Shown one piece after another: positions 1 to 6,524 of a stretch of DNA of 14,483 nucleotides; the stretch's first letter is position 1, and every line of letters begins with the position of its first letter. The notes beneath the pieces were generated by a model. It ran no database searches. It was not told where the DNA came from and was given only the letters and a program-made list of their open reading frames with translations. The translations under genes were made by a program, and so were the position numbers. The DNA comes from Clostridia bacterium (GTDB lineage: Bacteria; Bacillota; Clostridia; Christensenellales; Aristaeellaceae): assembly GCA_016296675.1 (NCBI GenBank), contig JAEDIV010000063.1:1-14483 (forward strand), given 5' to 3'.

Positions 1-43
1 TCATGGAGATACACGATTAACGGAGTTTGAATGTATTTTGAGA

Positions 44-100
44 CAGCGCCTTTTCAAGCCATCAAAGAAGTACCTTTTTTGATGGCTTGAAAAGGCGCTG
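44..100. repeat. 57-bp near-perfect palindrome after rnr
   Basis: The arms 44-66 and 78-100 are perfect 23-bp reverse complements. On the plus strand three more pairs, one of them G-T, extend the stem to 26 bp around a 5-nt GTACC loop at 70-74. It lies 35 nt beyond the rnr stop codon. Neither side has a clear T-tract, so it is not a textbook intrinsic terminator. It could still stabilise the 3' end of the rnr transcript or stop transcription, or be one copy of a dispersed palindromic repeat. No target-site duplication is visible. Confidence 0.8.
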
Positions 101-135
101 CAGCCTAAAGGTTGCACCGCCTGCTGTTGCTTTAT

Positions 136-2295
136 TCAGTCTCTCGTTTTTCCGTATCTGCGTTTTTTTCGTTCCTCTGCCATGGCGAATTCGATTTCGC
201 CGCTGGCTGTATTGACTTCGTATACCTCGACACGGATTTTATCGCCAAGACGGATCATTTTATGGTGATGGTTGCCCATCATAAACGTATGATCCTCGTC
301 CATGGAATAAAAGTCATCCATCAGCTGCGGCGGGATCCGTCCTTCCGCGGTGTTGGGCAAAACGACAAACGCGCCGCGTTTTCCAAGATAGGTAACAGTT
401 CCGGTGAATACTTCGCCAATGTGCTTGTTTAAATAGCTTGCGCACAAAAGCGCGTCGCCGTCGCGCTCACAAACAGCAGCGCGTTCCTCACATTCGCTGC
501 TTTCGCGCGTAAGCTCCGCCATCTTCTCACCCCAGCGTTTCTGTATTTCCTCATTCATCTTGCCCTCAATGGAAAGGCGCAGCATGCGGTGCGCAAGCAA
601 ATCCGGATAGCGGCGGATGGGCGAGGTAAAATGGCAGTAATCGCGCGCCGCCAGGCCGTAATGCCCAAGCGGTTTATCAAGGTATCGTGCCTTGGACATG
701 CTTCTTAAAAGGGTTCTTGATACAATTACCGACTGCGGTCTGTTTTTAAACAAATTCAAAACTTCCTGCAGCTTCAAAGGGCTCGGCGCGCTGCCGAGCT
801 TCTTGGGTCTGCCAAGCGCGACAAGCAGCGTTTCAAGCGCGCTCAGTTTCTCCGCATCCGGCGCTTCGTGCACGCGGTACGGGAAAGGCAGCTGCAGCTT
901 ATTGGCATGTGCGGCCACAGTTTCATTGGCCAGGAGCATGAACTCCTCAATCAGCCGGTGCGCGTCTCCCCTTGTCCTTGCACGGACTTCGTCCGCCGTT
1001 CCGTCCGGGGCAAGATCAAATTCCGGTTCGGGAAGTTCCAGTTCAAGCGCGCCGCGCTTTATGCGTTTTTCCGTCAACCGCTTTGCAAGCGCGTTCATTT
1101 CAAAAAGCGTTTCATGAAGCTCCTTAGGGATCGCGTTTTCCTTGCCGTCAAACAGCGCATTTACCCCGTCATAGGTCAAGCGCGCGCGTGAACGGATGAC
1201 GGAAGGAAACAGCTCATAAGAGACGACGTCTGTGCCTCTCATGGTCAGGAGCAATGAAAACGTCAGCCGGTTTACATCGGGCTTCAGAGAGCAAAGATTG
1301 TTGCACAGCGCTTCCGGCAGCATCGGAATCGTGCGGCCCGGAAGATACACACTGGTTCCCCGCGCGCGGGCATCCGCGTCAAGTGCAGTGCCGGTGCGTA
1401 CATAATGAGAAACGTCCGCAATATGAACGCCCAGTACATATCCGTCATCGGTTTTTTCAAGGGAAACCGCGTCGTCAAAGTCCTGCGCATCCGCTCCGTC
1501 GATAGTGAAGGTCGTCAGATGCGTAAGGCTGCGCCGGGCATGTACATCCGCCTCGGAGGGTTCCTCCGGCAACAGCGCCGCTTCATGGGCTGCTGCGTCG
1601 CTGAACGCCTCGTCAATGCCGTTTTGCGCGATCAACGCGCTTAAGCGTGCGCCGATATCGTCCGAAAGTCCGATGACGCGCTGAATGCGCACCTTCATAT
1701 GGCCGCCCTTTTTCGGGTATTTACTGACTTCAAACAGACACAGATCGCCGTTTTGTGCAATGGAGAAGTCTCCCTCGACTTCAATGCGCGCGGGAAGCTT
1801 TCGGTCGTTGGTCAGCGCAAAAGCCAGCGGTTCAGGCTTATACCGTCCGGGACGGGAATGCTTTTTGCTCCTTCTTCGGCTGATGGGTTCGGGTTCTTCA
1901 ATATAAAGGCTCCCGGTGATCAGCGTGTGCGCGCGCTTTACCACCTTTACAAGCGTTGCGCGCGGGCGGTCGGATTTGACGGGACGCACGTGAATCAGGT
2001 CGCCGTCCATCGCCACCTCGTCAACCGTTTCCAGATAATAATCGTCGCCGCCGTCCACGGGAACTGCGAAAGTCGGCGCAGAAGGCATGACGCGCGCCTT
2101 GCACAAAACGACTTCCATCATTTTCAGCGGCGCATATTTATAGTGTTTTGTCAATACCGCGCGTCCGCTTTCCACAAGGGCATTTAAGGCGTTGAATCCG
2201 TCTTCCGGAGAAAGCCCCGCCGCTACGGAAAGGGTATGCGCGTCTGTCGGTCGCTTGAGCGCAGACAATGCCTCAAGCATAATTTCCTTATTCAA
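136..2295 (-). CDS. rnr: Ribonuclease R (3'-5' exoribonuclease, RNB family)
   Basis: RNase R is a hydrolytic, processive 3'-5' exoribonuclease that degrades structured RNA and helps trans-translation and rRNA quality control in the cytoplasm. The product is 719 aa, normal for the family. Visible in order: an N-terminal winged-helix-like region (about 1-60), cold-shock/OB segments (about 75-215), the RNB catalytic core, and a C-terminal S1 domain (about 625-706) with a short basic tail. The metal-binding signature IDGADAQDFDDA gives D266, D272, D274 and D275, matching the four catalytic Asp of E. coli RNase R. I chose the TTG at 2295-2293 as start because AGGAG at 2303-2307 lies 7 nt upstream; the next ATG (2280) is 22 nt away, and the open frame upstream of the TTG runs through the ribosome site. 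It follows secG on the same strand, but a terminator lies between them and no good promoter is visible, so read-through is likely. Confidence 0.96.
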   Translation of the reverse strand: MNKEIMLEALSALKRPTDAHTLSVAAGLSPEDGFNALNALVESGRAVLTKHYKYAPLKMMEVVLCKARVMPSAPTFAVPVDGGDDYYLETVDEVAMDGDLIHVRPVKSDRPRATLVKVVKRAHTLITGSLYIEEPEPISRRRSKKHSRPGRYKPEPLAFALTNDRKLPARIEVEGDFSIAQNGDLCLFEVSKYPKKGGHMKVRIQRVIGLSDDIGARLSALIAQNGIDEAFSDAAAHEAALLPEEPSEADVHARRSLTHLTTFTIDGADAQDFDDAVSLEKTDDGYVLGVHIADVSHYVRTGTALDADARARGTSVYLPGRTIPMLPEALCNNLCSLKPDVNRLTFSLLLTMRGTDVVSYELFPSVIRSRARLTYDGVNALFDGKENAIPKELHETLFEMNALAKRLTEKRIKRGALELELPEPEFDLAPDGTADEVRARTRGDAHRLIEEFMLLANETVAAHANKLQLPFPYRVHEAPDAEKLSALETLLVALGRPKKLGSAPSPLKLQEVLNLFKNRPQSVIVSRTLLRSMSKARYLDKPLGHYGLAARDYCHFTSPIRRYPDLLAHRMLRLSIEGKMNEEIQKRWGEKMAELTRESSECEERAAVCERDGDALLCASYLNKHIGEVFTGTVTYLGKRGAFVVLPNTAEGRIPPQLMDDFYSMDEDHTFMMGNHHHKMIRLGDKIRVEVYEVNTASGEIEFAMAEERKKRRYGKTRD

Positions 2296-2363
2296 ACGAT
2301 GTCTCCTTTGGGATGCTGTAATCAAAAGTGTTTCCTGGGCGAAACAAAGCTATTCGCCGGGCA

Positions 2364-2399
2364 GAAAAAACGGCATGCAGCCTTTGCTGTATGCCGTTT
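2364..2399 (-). terminator. Intrinsic terminator between secG and rnr
   Basis: Read on the minus strand, arms 2399-2387 and 2380-2368 pair over 13 positions with one A-C mismatch around a 6-nt loop. Six T residues follow, three of them in the stem base. It starts about 20 nt after the secG stop codon. It would end most secG transcripts or attenuate read-through into rnr. Confidence 0.85.
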
Positions 2400-2419
2400 G
2401 ATGATTTTGTTTTCAGGAA

Positions 2420-3232
2420 TTATTCGCCTTCTGCGGGGGTAGCGGTTTCAGCTGCCTCGGGCTCCACGGGCGTGGCTTCCGCAGCGATCTCGGTGTAAAC
2501 AACTTCGATCACGGTGTCAAAGCCGGGCATGGTGGTGGGAAGCTCCTGACTCCACTCTACAGTGTATCCTTCGGGCGCTTCGGGAAGCTGAACAGCAGAA
2601 AGATCCACGGGCTCGCCGTAGGTGGCGGTAGCGGTGAAGAATACCTCGTGCTCATGAGCTTCGCCGGCAGTGGCATGCTCATCTACGGGGTTGTGGCCGT
2701 CCTGAACGGTGAGGGTGAACTGGCCGATCTCGTAAACAGCAGTGAATTCAAGATCCTTGCGGGGCATCTTTTCGGGATGCTCGGCATTCCATACGCCGAC
2801 ATAGCCTTCCTTAACAGGCGTAGAGTAGGCATATACATCAGAACCTGCAGAATAGGAAGCGCGCTTCTCCTCGGGAGTGATGGCAGCGAGCTCTTCCTCG
2901 GTGTAGGTTACGCCGTAACGAAGCTGGTTTACATACAGAGAATTCTCAAAGGCGGGGAAAATTTCTTCGCCGTTTTCGTCAAAGTACTTGATGGTGTAGG
3001 TGCGGCTGGAAATCCAGGTGGTGGCGATGGCCAGCACGACGAACACAGTGGCAGTAATCTTGGTGATGAGAAGGAGTTTGCCTTCAACGCCCTTGGACTT
3101 GGTCTTGCCAAGGAAAGTTTCGGCAGCGCCGCCGATCGCGCCCAGGCCCTGCTTGTTGCCTTCCTGCATCAGAACGACAACGATCAGTACGAGAGAGATA
3201 AGGATGAGTAAGATATTGATGAAAATAGTCAT
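2420..3232 (-). CDS. secG: SecG preprotein translocase subunit with large C-terminal InlB-repeat-like extension
   Basis: SecG is the small, accessory membrane subunit of the SecYEG translocon. Residues 1-75 are a complete SecG: a first membrane helix (about 3-22), the conserved loop MQEGNKQGLGAIGGAAETFLG (22-42), and a second helix (about 53-73). Usual SecG is 70-80 aa; this one is 270 aa. Residues 79-270 form two related units. Each ends in a similar pattern: GYVGVWN-x5-MP-x5-FTAVY (143-167) and GYTVEWS-x5-MP-x7-VVY (222-246). This resembles the InlB B-repeat/Listeria-Bacteroides repeat family of surface proteins. An Ala/Glu/Pro-rich tail (249-270) follows. With the known SecG topology the extension would face outside the cell. 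The ATG start has GGAGG 8 nt upstream. No frameshift or stop separates the two parts, so the fusion is in the sequence as given. The SecG assignment is firm; the function of the extension is unknown. Confidence 0.93.
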   Translation of the reverse strand: MTIFINILLILISLVLIVVVLMQEGNKQGLGAIGGAAETFLGKTKSKGVEGKLLLITKITATVFVVLAIATTWISSRTYTIKYFDENGEEIFPAFENSLYVNQLRYGVTYTEEELAAITPEEKRASYSAGSDVYAYSTPVKEGYVGVWNAEHPEKMPRKDLEFTAVYEIGQFTLTVQDGHNPVDEHATAGEAHEHEVFFTATATYGEPVDLSAVQLPEAPEGYTVEWSQELPTTMPGFDTVIEVVYTEIAAEATPVEPEAAETATPAEGE

Positions 3233-3298
3233 TGAGATTTCCTCCCCAGATTTACGTTACGCGGTCTTTCCGCGGCTATCAGGCATAAAGCATTATGT

Positions 3299-3327
3299 AT
3301 TATATCACGCATTGTGCCGGATATCAA
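3299..3327 (-). promoter_or_regulatory. Sigma-A promoter of secG
   Basis: On the minus strand a TTGATA -35 box (3327-3322) and a perfect TATAAT -10 box (3304-3299) are separated by 17 bp. Transcription would start near 3292, giving a leader of about 60 nt. Confidence 0.85.
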
Positions 3328-3360
3328 CTGCTTTTTTCGTGAAATTTCAAAAAAGAAGCC

Positions 3361-3391
3361 CGCGAAACCGTTTTTTCGCGTTATTTTTTTC
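3361..3391 (+). terminator. Terminator-like hairpin with no obvious upstream gene
   Basis: Perfect 7-bp arms CGCGAAA (3361-3367) and TTTCGCG (3374-3380) enclose a 6-nt loop and are followed by TTATTTTTTTC. On the minus strand the same hairpin is followed by GGCTTCTTTTTT, so it may work both ways. No plus-strand gene lies upstream (secG runs the other way). It may insulate the divergent promoters or mark a small RNA. Confidence 0.55.
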
Positions 3392-3529
3392 TGTAATCTC
3401 TTCTATTATATAGGAGAGTGTGCATGTGTAACCTGCGGCGGACAGCCCACTCGGACAGAATAATTTATTTCTAAGTTGTTACAAAATATTTCTCCAAAAT
3501 TACAAATCTTTATAAAATGATGCCAAAAC
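3392..3529. other. AT-rich intergenic stretch without a recognised gene
   Basis: This is part of the 375-bp gap between secG and the Ig-like gene. Apart from the promoters and the hairpin listed separately, I see no RNA family I can name. A 16-codon reading frame at 3424-3474 has AGGAG 7 nt upstream, but nothing else supports it. Confidence 0.5.
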
Positions 3530-3558
3530 TTGAAGCGTAAACATATAGGCTGTAAAAT
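3530..3558 (+). promoter_or_regulatory. Sigma-A promoter of the Ig-like protein gene
   Basis: TTGAAG (3530-3535) and TAAAAT (3553-3558) are separated by 17 bp. Transcription would start near 3565, about 43 nt before the chosen ATG. Because the -35 box sits at 3530, any translation start that far upstream can be excluded. Confidence 0.7.
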
Positions 3559-3607
3559 AGATTTACATATGGGATATCTATGCACATTCCGACAGGAGGG
3601 ATATGAA

Positions 3608-4087
3608 ATGCGGAGAAAGACAGCTTGCATTGTGATGGCTGTATTCATCGCTTTTGTAATATGCACATCTTCCGCCGTCGCAGAAACAGGTGCCATCCGC
3701 ACCTATCTCACCTTCCGCATCACCACCCAGACGCAGAGCGCCATCGTGGATGTCGGCGAGGATCTTCAGATCGAAGTCGGCGTGGACGGCGTTCAGCCCA
3801 CGAGCTATCAGTGGTATTTTGAAGGCCAGCCGATCGAGAAAAACGGCAACGAGCGCATCTACAATCTGTTGAACGCTCAGATGGAAGACGCCGGCATCTA
3901 TACCATGGAAGCTTACACAGGAAATGATCTTGCGCTCAAAGTCGAAGTCAATGTCCGCGTGATCAATCCCACCGTCATCCCCGCCTCGGGCGATGACTCC
4001 ATCCCGGTAGAAGCTGCATTCGGCGTAACGATCGCCGCGCTGATTGCCATGACCGCGCTTTTAAAGAAAAGACGCGCCGAGGCATAA
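3608..4087 (+). CDS. Small secreted Ig-like-domain protein with sortase-like C-terminal tail
   Basis: I do not recognise a named family. The 159-aa product has a signal peptide (1-25: basic MRRK, hydrophobic core, cleavage likely after AVA), one immunoglobulin-like domain (about 44-118), a short linker, a hydrophobic segment (about 136-152) and a basic end KKRRAEA. The Ig-like assignment rests on QWYFEGQPI (W69) and the DAGIY motif (94-98), both typical of I-set-like domains; it has no cysteine pair. The end has the layout of a cell-wall sorting signal, with IPASGD (124-129) where LPXTG would lie; this is a non-canonical motif, so simple membrane anchoring is the alternative. The ATG at 3608 has AGGAGGG (3594-3600) 7 nt upstream. 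The gene is monocistronic, with its own promoter and terminator. A surface binding or adhesion role is only inferred. Confidence 0.8.
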   Translation: MRRKTACIVMAVFIAFVICTSSAVAETGAIRTYLTFRITTQTQSAIVDVGEDLQIEVGVDGVQPTSYQWYFEGQPIEKNGNERIYNLLNAQMEDAGIYTMEAYTGNDLALKVEVNVRVINPTVIPASGDDSIPVEAAFGVTIAALIAMTALLKKRRAEA

Positions 4088-4108
4088 AGCAATTCATACA
4101 ACTTTCCT

Positions 4109-4140
4109 GTGATCCGCAGGTTTTGCGGATCACTTTTTTT
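4109..4140 (+). terminator. Intrinsic terminator after the Ig-like gene
   Basis: A perfect 10-bp stem (GTGATCCGCA with TGCGGATCAC, 4109-4118 and 4124-4133) is followed by seven T residues. It starts 22 nt after the stop codon and lies just before the tgt ribosome site, so tgt needs read-through or a promoter I cannot identify. Confidence 0.93.
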
Positions 4141-4156
4141 GAGGGAGGATACAGCA

Positions 4157-5281
4157 TTGGAAAAGCCCTTTAAATTTGAACTTCTGCACATCTGCAAGCA
4201 AACCGGCGCGCGCCGAGGCCGCCTGCAGACCCCTCACGGCGTGATCGAAACCCCCATCTTCATGCCCGTCGGTACGCAGGCAACGGTAAAAACCGTGTCT
4301 CCCCACGAGCTTAAGGATCTGAACGCCCAGATTATCCTGTCCAACACCTATCACCTTCATTTAAGACCCGGCGAAAACCTGGTTGCGGAGGCAGGCGGAC
4401 TGCACAAATTCATGAACTGGGACCGTCCCATCCTGACCGACAGCGGCGGATTTCAGGTATTCTCCCTTGCCTCTCTTCGAAAGCTCACCGAAGAAGGCGT
4501 AACTTTCCGTTCTCACCTTGACGGCAGCAAGCATTTTTTCTCTCCTGAAACCTCCATTGGCATCCAGGAGAAGCTCGGAAGCGACATCGCCATGCAATTT
4601 GACGAATGCTCGGCCTATCCCTGCTCCTATGATCAGGCGCAGAAAGCCATGAAGCGCACCATCCGCTGGCTGCACAGATGCATGGATGCCAAGACCCGCG
4701 ACGATCAGGCGCTCTTCGGCATCGTTCAGGGCGCGTTCTTTAAGGACCTTCGAATCGAATGCGCCAAGGAAATGGCAAAGCTCGACCTGCCCGGTTTCGG
4801 CATCGGCGGTCTTTCCGTGGGCGAGCCCAAGGAAACCATGTACGATATGCTTGATGCCATCAATCCCCACATGCCCGAAGGAAAACCCAGATATCTCATG
4901 GGTGTAGGCTCTCCGGACTGCCTGATCGAAGGCGTCATCCGCGGCGTAGACATGTTCGACTGCGTACTTGCCACCCGCGTCGCCCGAAACGGCACCTGCT
5001 TTACAAGGAACGGCCGCCTCGTTATCCGAAACGCCAAATATGCCCACGATTTCGGCCCCCTGGACGAAAGTTGTGACTGCTACGCGTGCAAAAACTTTTC
5101 ACGCGCCTATATCCGCCACCTTTTAAAGGCGGAAGAGATTTTCGGCCTGCGCCTTTGCTCGCTGCACAACCTTCGCTTCCTGACCAAACTCATGGAAGAT
5201 GTGAGAAATGCCATCGAGCAGGACGCGCTCGGCGATTTTATCGAAGATTTCTACGCAAAACACGGCCGCGGAAACTGGTAA
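4157..5281 (+). CDS. tgt: tRNA-guanine transglycosylase (queuine/preQ1 insertion)
   Basis: Tgt exchanges guanine-34 in the anticodon of Asp, Asn, His and Tyr tRNAs for a queuosine precursor (preQ1) or queuine. The protein is 374 aa, close to the usual 370-385. Visible residues: D95 in TDSGGFQVFSL, D149 in QFDEC, GGLSVGE (217-223), the nucleophile D268 in DMFDCVLATR, and the zinc site C306, C308, C311 and H337 (CDCYAC and SLHN). The motif reads LATR where LPTR is usual. The start is TTG at 4157, with GGAGG (4144-4148) 8 nt upstream; a longer frame from GTG 4109 would run through the preceding terminator and is rejected. It precedes yajC, a common order in Bacteria, but queA and other queuosine biosynthesis genes are absent here, so whether it uses preQ1 or salvaged queuine cannot be told. 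Confidence 0.97.
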   Translation: MEKPFKFELLHICKQTGARRGRLQTPHGVIETPIFMPVGTQATVKTVSPHELKDLNAQIILSNTYHLHLRPGENLVAEAGGLHKFMNWDRPILTDSGGFQVFSLASLRKLTEEGVTFRSHLDGSKHFFSPETSIGIQEKLGSDIAMQFDECSAYPCSYDQAQKAMKRTIRWLHRCMDAKTRDDQALFGIVQGAFFKDLRIECAKEMAKLDLPGFGIGGLSVGEPKETMYDMLDAINPHMPEGKPRYLMGVGSPDCLIEGVIRGVDMFDCVLATRVARNGTCFTRNGRLVIRNAKYAHDFGPLDESCDCYACKNFSRAYIRHLLKAEEIFGLRLCSLHNLRFLTKLMEDVRNAIEQDALGDFIEDFYAKHGRGNW

Positions 5282-5317
5282 GCAACCATAAATTTACGCG
5301 CATATCGAAATTAGGCG

Positions 5318-5346
5318 TTGTTTTTATGCGCCGCTTTCGGTATAAT
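5318..5346 (+). promoter_or_regulatory. Sigma-A promoter of yajC
   Basis: TTGTTT (5318-5323) and a perfect TATAAT (5341-5346) are separated by 17 bp in the tgt-yajC gap. This gives yajC a leader of about 28 nt. Confidence 0.8.
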
Positions 5347-5380
5347 ATAGAAGAAATGTCAACAAAAGGAGATTGTTCAC

Positions 5381-5746
5381 ATGCTCGATTTCGTATCCCT
5401 TTCCACGCTTCTTGATGCAAGCTCCGCTGCCGGCGAGCAGGCTTCCCCCGCTGGATCCCTGATCAGCATGATTTTCCCCCTGGTTCTGATGGTCGTCATC
5501 TTTTACTTCTTCCTCATGCGTCCCCAGAAGAAGAAGGACAAGGCTGTCAAGGACATGCTCGCTTCCCTCAAGGTTGGCGACCGCATCCTCACCATCGGCG
5601 GTATCTACGGCACCATCACCGGCCTTCGTGACGATCAGGTCATCATCGCCGTCGGCGCTCAGAAGACCACCATGCACATGGCTCGCTGGGCCATCAAGTC
5701 CGTTGAGGACGCGCCCCTCGAGAACGACGCCGAGCCCGAAGTTTAA
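5381..5746 (+). CDS. yajC: YajC, Sec translocase accessory membrane subunit
   Basis: YajC is a small single-pass membrane protein that associates with SecDF and the SecYEG translocon. The 121-aa product has a polar N-terminus (1-26), one membrane helix (about 27-46: hydrophobic, ending in FYFFLMRP), the hallmark RPQKKK at 47-52, and the conserved cytoplasmic part LKVGDRILTIGGIYGTI (63-79). It ends in an acidic tail. AAAGGAG (5365-5371) lies 9 nt before the ATG. It has its own promoter and a strong terminator, so it is a one-gene unit after tgt. secD and secF, often next to it, are not in this window. The N-terminus before the helix is a little longer than in many YajC proteins. Confidence 0.96.
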   Translation: MLDFVSLSTLLDASSAAGEQASPAGSLISMIFPLVLMVVIFYFFLMRPQKKKDKAVKDMLASLKVGDRILTIGGIYGTITGLRDDQVIIAVGAQKTTMHMARWAIKSVEDAPLENDAEPEV

Positions 5747-5753
5747 TGAAGTG

Positions 5754-5791
5754 AAACAGAGCTGCCTTTCAACAGGCAGCTCTGTTTTTTT
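5754..5791 (+). terminator. Intrinsic terminator of yajC
   Basis: A perfect 12-bp stem (5756-5767 with 5774-5785), extendable by two A-T pairs, with a 6-nt loop, is followed by a run of seven T residues (5785-5791). It starts just after the yajC stop codon. Confidence 0.95.
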
Positions 5792-5922
5792 GTTTGGAAA
5801 AGGTTTTCCCGCTTAAAGCGCAATTTCAAGTAGGCCGTCTTTATCTTTACAATGCATCCTGCGCCCAGTTTTCTCATCCTTAAACCGCTATCCCCTCTCC
5901 CCTTTCGCCTATATATTCAAAA

Positions 5923-5951
5923 TTGACACCTGCAGTCAAATTCTGTATAAT
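5923..5951 (+). promoter_or_regulatory. Consensus sigma-A promoter of the scpB operon
   Basis: TTGACA (5923-5928), a 17-bp spacer and TATAAT (5946-5951) match the consensus at every position. The start site would be near 5958, giving a leader of only about 24 nt. The rest of the 5792-5981 gap shows nothing I can name. Confidence 0.93.
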
Positions 5952-5981
5952 AGATAAGAAGAAATTCCGGAGTGTGCTTAT

Positions 5982-6524
5982 ATGGAAATCAATGATCTTT
6001 GCGGCATTATCGAAGCGATTCTGTATGTTGCGGGCGAGCCCGTCAGGGTGGATCAGCTCGCGCATGCTTTGAACCTTACCCAGATGGAGCTGGAGCCTGC
6101 CATTGAAAAGCTGAGGGATAACTGTCTTTTGGAAAAGCGCGGCGTACGCGTAAACCGCCACGGCGCGGAAATTCAGATGTCGATCAATCCCGACTATGCA
6201 AAATACGTAGAAATGCTTTTGCAGCCCGTACAGAAACAGTCGCTTTCGCAGGCAGTCATGGAAACTCTTTCCATCATCGCTTACCGGCAGCCTGTCACAA
6301 AGGCGGATATTGAGGCTGTGCGCGGCGTAAAGTGCGACTATTCGGTTCAGCTTCTGCTGGCCCGAGGCTTAATTGAGGAAGCCGGGCGCAAGGAAACGCT
6401 GGGCAGACCCATACTGTATGCCACAACCGATCGCTTTTTGAGGCATTTTGGCCTGGAAGGGCTTTTCGAGCTTCCGAAAATCAAGGAATTTGAAGATCCG
6501 AACGGAGGGGAGACGAATTTATGA
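5982..6524 (+). CDS. scpB: Segregation and condensation protein B
   Basis: ScpB forms the SMC-ScpA-ScpB condensin complex that compacts and segregates the chromosome; it dimerises and binds the kleisin ScpA. The 180-aa protein has the two winged-helix domains of the family (about 1-78 and 85-160). Recognisable stretches are IEAILYVAGEPV near the N-terminus and METLSIIAYRQPVTKADIEAVRG, GLIEEAGRKETLGRPILYATT and FLRHFGLEGLFELP in the second half. The ATG has CGGAG about 9 nt upstream. scpA, often directly upstream, is not here; scpB leads an operon and its stop overlaps the next start by 4 nt. Confidence 0.96.
   Translation: MEINDLCGIIEAILYVAGEPVRVDQLAHALNLTQMELEPAIEKLRDNCLLEKRGVRVNRHGAEIQMSINPDYAKYVEMLLQPVQKQSLSQAVMETLSIIAYRQPVTKADIEAVRGVKCDYSVQLLLARGLIEEAGRKETLGRPILYATTDRFLRHFGLEGLFELPKIKEFEDPNGGETNL

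Noticed and set aside
1..43. Possible end of a gene at the left edge.
   Set aside because: Too little sequence; all three plus-strand frames stop early or show nothing recognisable.
44..100. The palindrome as an end of an insertion sequence.
   Set aside because: No transposase, no target-site duplication and no second terminal repeat in the window.
2648..3211. 187-codon frame on the plus strand opposite secG.
   Set aside because: It is the shadow of secG; it has no ribosome site and the protein shows no family features.
3424..3474. A 16-codon ATG frame with AGGAG 7 nt upstream.
   Set aside because: Too short, no similarity I can recognise, and no convincing promoter placed for it; good spacing alone can occur by chance.
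4109..4156. GTG start giving tgt 16 extra residues.
   Set aside because: It would translate the upstream terminator hairpin; the TTG at 4157 has a strong ribosome site.
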